Positions 58,999 to 64,000 of a DNA stretch of 64,000 nucleotides are shown one piece after another. A program made the translations under genes and the position numbers. Source of the DNA: Streptococcus gordonii (lineage in GTDB: Bacteria; Bacillota; Bacilli; Lactobacillales; Streptococcaceae); the NCBI RefSeq assembly GCF_001553855.1, contig NZ_LQWV01000001.1:1-64000 (forward strand), given 5' to 3'. The notes under the pieces are model-generated. The model worked only from the letters and a program-made list of their open reading frames with translations. It did not search any database and was not told the DNA's origin. The first letter of the stretch is position 1, and each line of letters starts with the position of its first letter.

Positions 58999-60633
58999 TT
59001 ATTCATCCTTGATTTCTATAATATAGCGAACGCCCTTATTTTCTCCCGACTCTACAGCAATGCTATAGCGGTCTCCAAAGAAAAGCAAGAAACGTTCGTG
59101 GATATTGATAATCCCAATCGAGGTCCTTTTCTCCTTATTTTCCGAATTTTCCAATTGACGCTTGGCTAAAATTTGCTGGATTTCTGCAAGCTTGTCAGCC
59201 TTTATTCCACAGCCATTGTCTTGAACAATGATTTGAACTGCATCAGATTTTTTCAAGACTTTGACACTGATTACATTGTCCTTTCTGCGATAGTCTACAC
59301 CGTGGGCAAAATAGTTCTCCACCAAAGGCTGAATGGTAAACTTAGGAATAATCATGCCTTTAAGCTCCTCAGCAATGGTAAAGCCATAAGCAACCGAGTT
59401 TGGATGGCGCACCATACAGAGATAACTATACTTACGACAGAATTCCAATTCGCTTTCCAGGGTTACCTGCGTCTCATCAGAAATATTGTTTCTCAGCAAG
59501 CTGCTAAATTCATAAATAATATCCGCAAGTTCTTCTTGGCTCTTCATAACCGCATACATACGGATAAACTCCAGAGTGTTATACATAAAATGCGGATTAA
59601 TTTGGGCCTGCAGAGCCCGCATATTGGCATCTTTTTGACTCAGCTGTAGCTGGTAAATGTCATGAATATTGCGGTCAAGATTATCCAACATGGTGTTGGT
59701 GTTATCAGCAATTAAGAGCAATTCCTGCTCCTTGGTTGCAGTCTCAATTCTTAAGTGACTGTCTCCTTGTCCTATTGCTTGGATCGTATCCACCAAATCA
59801 ATAACCTGGCGCTGATAGTTGCGGAATACTCGTTGCAGAATCAGATAAAGACTGCCTGTTAGAATTGCACTAATACCCACTATGGCAATGGCATTTACTA
59901 AACTTCTCTCTAAAACATAATGTTCTGGGACAGCCACTTGAACACCATAGCCATGAGGTGTCTCCTTGACCAGCCAATTCTTACTTTTCCCTTCCCCAAA
60001 TGTCAGCATATTTTTTTGAAATGGCGAAGTTATTTTTACTAGTACAGGGGTTGTGTTTCGGATGTTGTCAATCGTTTGTTCAAAAACTTGGGAATCAATC
60101 GTTAGATAAACGACCCCGATATGGTTGCTGGTGACACTGTCATAAATAGGGATTGGAAAAGCATTCTTAGCTGGCTTATATTTACTAGCTTCAACTTGCA
60201 TTCCACCTTGTTTTTGACGAGTTGAAACAAAGACTGTCTTATAATCCTGCAATGCAATATCAAAACCTGCCACAAAATCATTCTGCAGATAAATATCGGC
60301 AACATTCTCGTGTAGCGAAACTTCAACAATCCCAAGAAGACCATTATTTAAACGCCAATAAATGTATTCAGATGGCGACATGGTGAAATAATTATAGACA
60401 CCTTCCAACTTGGCTTGGTTGCCTACAAGGCTTTTAGTGATTTGAACACCACGCTGATAGTAGGATTCAACTTCGTCAACAAGTCTTGTTGAAATACGCT
60501 GAGAAGTTTCTGTTACTTCTTGAACCTTGGACTGCCAGCTGGCATAAGAGATTAACAAAGCTACAAAGCCAACAATGACAAACATGGTCATTGCATAGAC
60601 TCTTAGCAAGGAATTTAGCCAAAATTTTTTCAT
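58999..60633 (-). CDS. YesM-type sensor histidine kinase
   Basis: This 544-aa kinase has a membrane helix at about 12-33, a large extracytoplasmic sensing domain (about 35-245), a second helix (about 248-268), a HAMP-like linker, the His_kinase domain with phospho-His in QINPHFMYNTLEFIRM and a HATPase domain (VQDNGCGI). This two-helix cache-type layout is usual for carbohydrate-sensing YesM/LytS kinases. It overlaps the YesL-type gene by four bases. Confidence 0.92.
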   Translation of the reverse strand: MKKFWLNSLLRVYAMTMFVIVGFVALLISYASWQSKVQEVTETSQRISTRLVDEVESYYQRGVQITKSLVGNQAKLEGVYNYFTMSPSEYIYWRLNNGLLGIVEVSLHENVADIYLQNDFVAGFDIALQDYKTVFVSTRQKQGGMQVEASKYKPAKNAFPIPIYDSVTSNHIGVVYLTIDSQVFEQTIDNIRNTTPVLVKITSPFQKNMLTFGEGKSKNWLVKETPHGYGVQVAVPEHYVLERSLVNAIAIVGISAILTGSLYLILQRVFRNYQRQVIDLVDTIQAIGQGDSHLRIETATKEQELLLIADNTNTMLDNLDRNIHDIYQLQLSQKDANMRALQAQINPHFMYNTLEFIRMYAVMKSQEELADIIYEFSSLLRNNISDETQVTLESELEFCRKYSYLCMVRHPNSVAYGFTIAEELKGMIIPKFTIQPLVENYFAHGVDYRRKDNVISVKVLKKSDAVQIIVQDNGCGIKADKLAEIQQILAKRQLENSENKEKRTSIGIINIHERFLLFFGDRYSIAVESGENKGVRYIIEIKDE

Positions 60634-61244
60634 GGTTTGTCCACTAATCTAGAAGCAATCAACTGATAGACTGGTTCTAATAAATCACTGATAAAGAAAT
60701 GCCAAGCCCCCAGAAAGACAAAGAAAACCAAGGCAGGCATGTAATAAAAGATTGCTATAATCATGGCCGTTCCAAATGCAATCTTAAACATTGCTCCAAT
60801 ATTCAAAAACATGCCAATAAAGGAAAGCTTGATCGAATTAACATAAGATAACTCGAAATAAACCTGCAATTTCAAATAAACCGCGTAAGCTAATGGCAAC
60901 AGAAGAGCTAAAAGCAGGTTTAAAATACTGATAATCACAGTTAAAATAGACTGAGGAAGCTGGACAAGAAGATAGAGGCCATACAAGAAAATTGCCTCAA
61001 TTGAAAGTAGGGTATAAAAAACCTGGTTAGAAAGAAGAAAGTTCTCTTTAAATAAGGACCAAGCCTCTTGCCACTTATAAGCTTTATAATCATATCGGTA
61101 TTGAGCAAAAAGAGTCATTAAAACCGTACTAGCAGGTGCTAGGCCAAATAAGACACCACCACAGAGAGTCAGGACTAAAAAAATTCCCGATGCCAGCATT
61201 GCCATATAAATTTTTTGAAAAATAAATTCAATGAATTTTCCCAT
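60630..61244 (-). CDS. DUF624 (YesL-type) membrane protein
   Basis: This 204-aa protein has five or six membrane helices and belongs to the YesL/DUF624 family, which accompanies YesMN two-component systems and CUT1 sugar transporters. The function is unknown; a role in signal transfer to the kinase is often supposed. It is the first gene of the operon. An extended -10 (TGGTATAAT, near 61292-61300) lies upstream. Confidence 0.87.
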   Translation of the reverse strand: MGKFIEFIFQKIYMAMLASGIFLVLTLCGGVLFGLAPASTVLMTLFAQYRYDYKAYKWQEAWSLFKENFLLSNQVFYTLLSIEAIFLYGLYLLVQLPQSILTVIISILNLLLALLLPLAYAVYLKLQVYFELSYVNSIKLSFIGMFLNIGAMFKIAFGTAMIIAIFYYMPALVFFVFLGAWHFFISDLLEPVYQLIASRLVDKP

Positions 61245-61344
61245 ATCCTACCTCTTCTATTTCATCTTCAATCTAAAAATCATATAAACAAATTATACCA
61301 TATTTTAGATCCTTACTCTTTTCAAAATTGAACAATCGAACAAG

Positions 61345-61383
61345 AAAAAAACAAGGAGGTCGGGATCTACGTCCCAACCTCAA
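61345..61383 (-). terminator. Terminator of the sugar ABC transporter operon
   Basis: The stem AGGTTGGGA / TCCCGACCT (one wobble) is followed by CCTTGTTTTTTTC on the minus strand, about 15 bp past the binding-protein gene. Confidence 0.85.
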
Positions 61384-61396
61384 TGTTTACCTCGGC

Positions 61397-62857
61397 TTAT
61401 TTTTTAGCAGCCAAAAATTCATCGTATTGTTTTTGCATTTCTTTCAGTACTCTGTCGTAAGCACCTTCAGATTTAAGTTTTTCCATCAATTCTGGAATAG
61501 CTTTTTCTGGGTCTACTGTACCAGTGTTAATTGCTGTTTCAAATTGTTGCATTGTATTTGTAACAGCTGTGATATCAGATTTAACTGGTTCTGTATTGAA
61601 GATAAATCCAAGAGCTGGTGATTCTTTTGCTTCAGCCAATTCTTTCTTAGAATCTTCAATTTGTTGGTCAGTTACATTTTCGTTGATGTAAAGGATCCAG
61701 TTGTTACCAGTGTTCCATCCACCCATGTGAGTGTTTCCGTTGTATCCATCAAGAACACGAACACGGTTTTCCTTACCTTCAATTTTCTCCCAGTTCTTTC
61801 CTTCTGGACCGTAAACAAGCCCGTTCAAGAGTTCTGGGTTAGTGTTCAATTCGTTCAACACTTGCATTGCTTTTTCTTTGTTCTTAGAGTTGTTTGAGAT
61901 GACAAAGTTAGCAACTTGAGTTGTTTGGTTTTTCTTGATGAATTTAGTAATTGGTTTGATTTCGATCTTACGATTTGCTACACGTGAAAGCAAGCTGTTA
62001 CCATAGTCAGCAGGACCTACTGTTTCTTCACGAACAAGCCATGTATCGCTGTTGTGTTCGTAAGTGGTATCACTTGTTGCTACATCTTTAGGAATGTATC
62101 CAGCATTGTAGAATTTGTGAAGAGTCTTCAAGTGTTCTACAAATCGAGGAACTTCATAACGGTTGACGATCTTAGTAGTGTCACCTTCCAGATCAATAAC
62201 AAATGGAAGACCGTTTGCTACTGGGTAGTCAAAGTTTTCTGATGGAATGAAGTTTTTACCAATTGCAAATGGTACAACGTTTGGATCTTTTTCTTTGATT
62301 GCTTTCAAAACAGGTTCGAGTGTTTCATATGAATTCACGTTTGAAATGTCAATTCCATATTTTTCCAAAAGTGGACCATTGAAAGCAAAGTTTTGCGATG
62401 ATGCAACGTTAGCTGCTACTGGAACAGCGTAGATCTTACCATTTACAGTGTTACCTTTGATATAAGCAGGGTCTAAAGCTTTGTAAAGTTCTTTCCCTTC
62501 TTTCTTATAAAGGTCTGTCAAGTCAGCATATGCACCTTTTTGAGCAGTTACAACATAGTTATCAGCAAAAGCGATATCATAGTTTTCACCAGATGAAGTA
62601 ATGACAGACATTTTCTTGCTGTAGTCACCCCAACCAAGGTATTGCATTTCTAATTTAGCATTAACTTTCTTTTCCAAAATCTTGTTAGCATTTCCCAACA
62701 ATTCGTCCAAGTTGTCTGGTTTATCACCGATTTGATACATCTTAATGGTTGTTGGACCATTTTCTGAACTAGAAGATTTACTGCTACCGCAGGCAGCCAA
62801 AGCTGTAATCAAGAGAGCGCTAGCTGAGAAGAGTGCGACTTTTTGCCACTTTTTCAT
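61397..62857 (-). CDS. CUT1 sugar-binding lipoprotein, NgtS-like (N-glycan importer)
   Basis: This 486-aa lipoprotein has lipobox LAAC with Cys23. Long stretches (KMYQIGDKPDNLDELL, QYLGWGDYSKKMSVITSSGENYDIAFADNYV, NTHMGGWNTGNNWILYINENVTDQQI) agree with the remembered pneumococcal N-glycan-binding protein NgtS (SP_0092). It would capture N-glycan-derived oligosaccharides for the adjoining permeases. The ATG at 62857 has AAGGAG; an open frame extends upstream but without support. No ATPase gene is present, so a shared MsmK-type ATPase is expected elsewhere. Confidence 0.9.
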   Translation of the reverse strand: MKKWQKVALFSASALLITALAACGSSKSSSSENGPTTIKMYQIGDKPDNLDELLGNANKILEKKVNAKLEMQYLGWGDYSKKMSVITSSGENYDIAFADNYVVTAQKGAYADLTDLYKKEGKELYKALDPAYIKGNTVNGKIYAVPVAANVASSQNFAFNGPLLEKYGIDISNVNSYETLEPVLKAIKEKDPNVVPFAIGKNFIPSENFDYPVANGLPFVIDLEGDTTKIVNRYEVPRFVEHLKTLHKFYNAGYIPKDVATSDTTYEHNSDTWLVREETVGPADYGNSLLSRVANRKIEIKPITKFIKKNQTTQVANFVISNNSKNKEKAMQVLNELNTNPELLNGLVYGPEGKNWEKIEGKENRVRVLDGYNGNTHMGGWNTGNNWILYINENVTDQQIEDSKKELAEAKESPALGFIFNTEPVKSDITAVTNTMQQFETAINTGTVDPEKAIPELMEKLKSEGAYDRVLKEMQKQYDEFLAAKK

Positions 62858-62968
62858 AAGAAAAACTCCTTTATTTTTATTTTTTGATAAACAATTTAAT
62901 AAACTGATAAGCTCAGTTACGAAGCTTGCATCAAGGAAGACTGAACTTGACAAGCAAGTTTAGGATTT

Positions 62969-63904
62969 TTATTCCTTGACCCCACCAATCGTTAAACCTT
63001 TTACGAAATAACGTTGGAAGAATGGGTAGAGCATTGCAATTGGCAGTGTTGCCACAACCACCATGGCCATCCGACCAGTTTCTTTAGGCAGACCACTAGC
63101 CGCACCAACAACTTGTGATGACAGACCTGCTGATTTTGCAATGTAGTCCATATTTGATTGGATTTGCATCAGCAAGTATTGCAAAGGATAGAAATCTGGA
63201 TTTTTGATATAAAGCAAGGCATTGAACCAGTCATTCCAATAAGCTAGAGCTGTGAAGAGACTGATTGTTGCAATACCTGGTAGAGCAAGTGGTAAACAAA
63301 TTTGGAAGAAAATCCGTGTTTCACTTGCACCATCAATCTTAGCTGATTCAAGAATCGCTTCTGGAATCGTCCGTTTAAAGAAGGTCCGCATCAAGATGAT
63401 GTTAAACGGAGAGAGCAACATTGGTATAATCAAGGCTGCAATGGTATCTCCGATCCGTAGCAACTGAGTTACCACGATATATCCTGGAATCATACCTGCA
63501 TTAAAGAGCATGGTAATCAAAGCAAATACGGTGAAGAAGCGTTTGTATTTAAAAGTTCTTCTAGAAATTGCGTAGGCATATGTCGTTGTCATGAAGACAT
63601 TGACGCTGGTACCGACTGCTGTCACAAACAGAGTAATAAAAAGGGAGTTTAAAATTTTGTCCTTAAATTGTACCAGGAAAAGATAACCGTCAAAGCCAAA
63701 TTTAGATGGCCAGAAGCTGAAACCATTTGTCGCTATTACAGACTCATTTGTAATAGAGATCATAATAACAAAGATAAATGGTAAGATACAAGATAGGGCA
63801 ATAATCCCGATTAAAATACTGAAAAATAAGTTAGCTGGCTTACTGAAGGCATGGATACCAACGTTATCGATTTTTTCTTTTTTGATTTTTTCCGATTTTT
63901 TCAT
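62969..63904 (-). CDS. CUT1 sugar ABC transporter permease (LplC/YtcP type)
   Basis: This 311-aa permease has six helices. The coupling loop is ILESAKIDGASETRIFFQICLPLALPG and the terminal FFQRYFVKGLTIGGVKE is typical of this group. It pairs with the permease cut by the right edge and serves the lipoprotein encoded downstream, 111 bp away. AGGAGG lies before the ATG, 13 bp after the previous stop. Confidence 0.94.
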   Translation of the reverse strand: MKKSEKIKKEKIDNVGIHAFSKPANLFFSILIGIIALSCILPFIFVIMISITNESVIATNGFSFWPSKFGFDGYLFLVQFKDKILNSLFITLFVTAVGTSVNVFMTTTYAYAISRRTFKYKRFFTVFALITMLFNAGMIPGYIVVTQLLRIGDTIAALIIPMLLSPFNIILMRTFFKRTIPEAILESAKIDGASETRIFFQICLPLALPGIATISLFTALAYWNDWFNALLYIKNPDFYPLQYLLMQIQSNMDYIAKSAGLSSQVVGAASGLPKETGRMAMVVVATLPIAMLYPFFQRYFVKGLTIGGVKE

Positions 63905-63917
63905 TGGTTCCTCCTTT

Positions 63918-64000
63918 CTAGAATAGCGCAGAATCTTTATCTATGCGACGAACAATCAAGTTAGATACTAAAACGAGTATTAAACCGACAACGGATTGGT
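63918..64000 (-). CDS. CUT1 sugar ABC transporter permease (LplB/YtcO type), C-terminal end only
   Basis: The last 26 codons of a permease are present and the rest lies beyond the right edge. The readable tail is SVVGLILVLVSNLIVRRIDK followed by DSALF and a TAG stop at 63918-63920. This is one hydrophobic helix and a short charged end, as in LplB proteins. Confidence 0.85.
   Translation of the reverse strand, partial: QSVVGLILVLVSNLIVRRIDKDSALF

Overview
The window comes from a low-GC Firmicute and almost certainly from an oral viridans Streptococcus (mitis/sanguinis type). The grounds are the competence sigma factor ComX beside an rRNA operon, an Ami oligopeptide permease, a sufCDSUB cluster, MecA with UppP and an RgpG/TagO-type transferase, pneumococcal-like TCS/ABC loci, and chromosomal tRNAs without an encoded CCA. 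Nearly every gene is on the minus strand. The only plus-strand genes are a D,D-carboxypeptidase-like gene (14.4 kb) and a two-gene amino-acid ABC transporter (26.5-28.8 kb). No IS element, prophage or CRISPR array was seen.

Layout. 1-0.3 kb: 5' end, leader and promoter of a 16S gene. 0.3-0.8 kb: comX. 1-14.1 kb: oligopeptide transport, with amiA-C-D-E-F preceded by three more AmiA-family lipoproteins; each binding-protein gene has its own promoter and terminator. 14.4-15.6 kb: a DacA/PBP3-like protein with two altered active-site motifs. 16-21.3 kb: sufC-D-S-U-B iron-sulfur assembly. 21.3-24.2 kb: lipid-linked glycan initiation (rgpG-type), mecA, uppP. 24.3-26.2 kb: a DUF2207 membrane protein. 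26.5-28.8 kb: polar amino-acid ABC transporter. 29-30.3 kb: small HTH-like protein and an SPFH/band-7 protein. 30.6-34 kb: ABC-2 exporter with a DesKR-like two-component system. 34.2-36.6 kb: fakA/yloV, yloU, rpmB. 36.7-37.9 kb: a LytTR regulator with a LiaF-like membrane partner. 38 kb: tRNA-Thr. 38.2-40.8 kb: three-gene ABC exporter. 41-42.2 kb: fba and tRNA-Leu. 42.3-45.8 kb: GyrI-like protein, pyrG, manA. 46-49.9 kb: MarR regulator with a heterodimeric ABC exporter (rcrRPQ-like). 50.2-54.8 kb: small membrane proteins, a deformylase-like protein, a ROK fructokinase, glmS. 55.2-57.6 kb: an RRNPP-type regulator and a GH1 6-phospho-beta-glucosidase. 57.7-64 kb: a YesMN-type two-component system, a YesL protein and a CUT1 sugar transporter resembling the pneumococcal N-glycan importer; the window cuts the last permease.

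The most interesting regulatory structures are: a LytTR regulator whose own promoter carries a 9-12-9 bp direct repeat and which is co-transcribed with a LiaF-like membrane protein; a pyrG leader with all parts of a CTP-sensing G-reiteration attenuator; a glmS leader in which the only good ribosome site serves an overlapping 24-codon upstream ORF inside a hairpin; and three MarR-type operators around the exporter promoter. All functional statements rest on motif reading and remembered family knowledge. No search was run.
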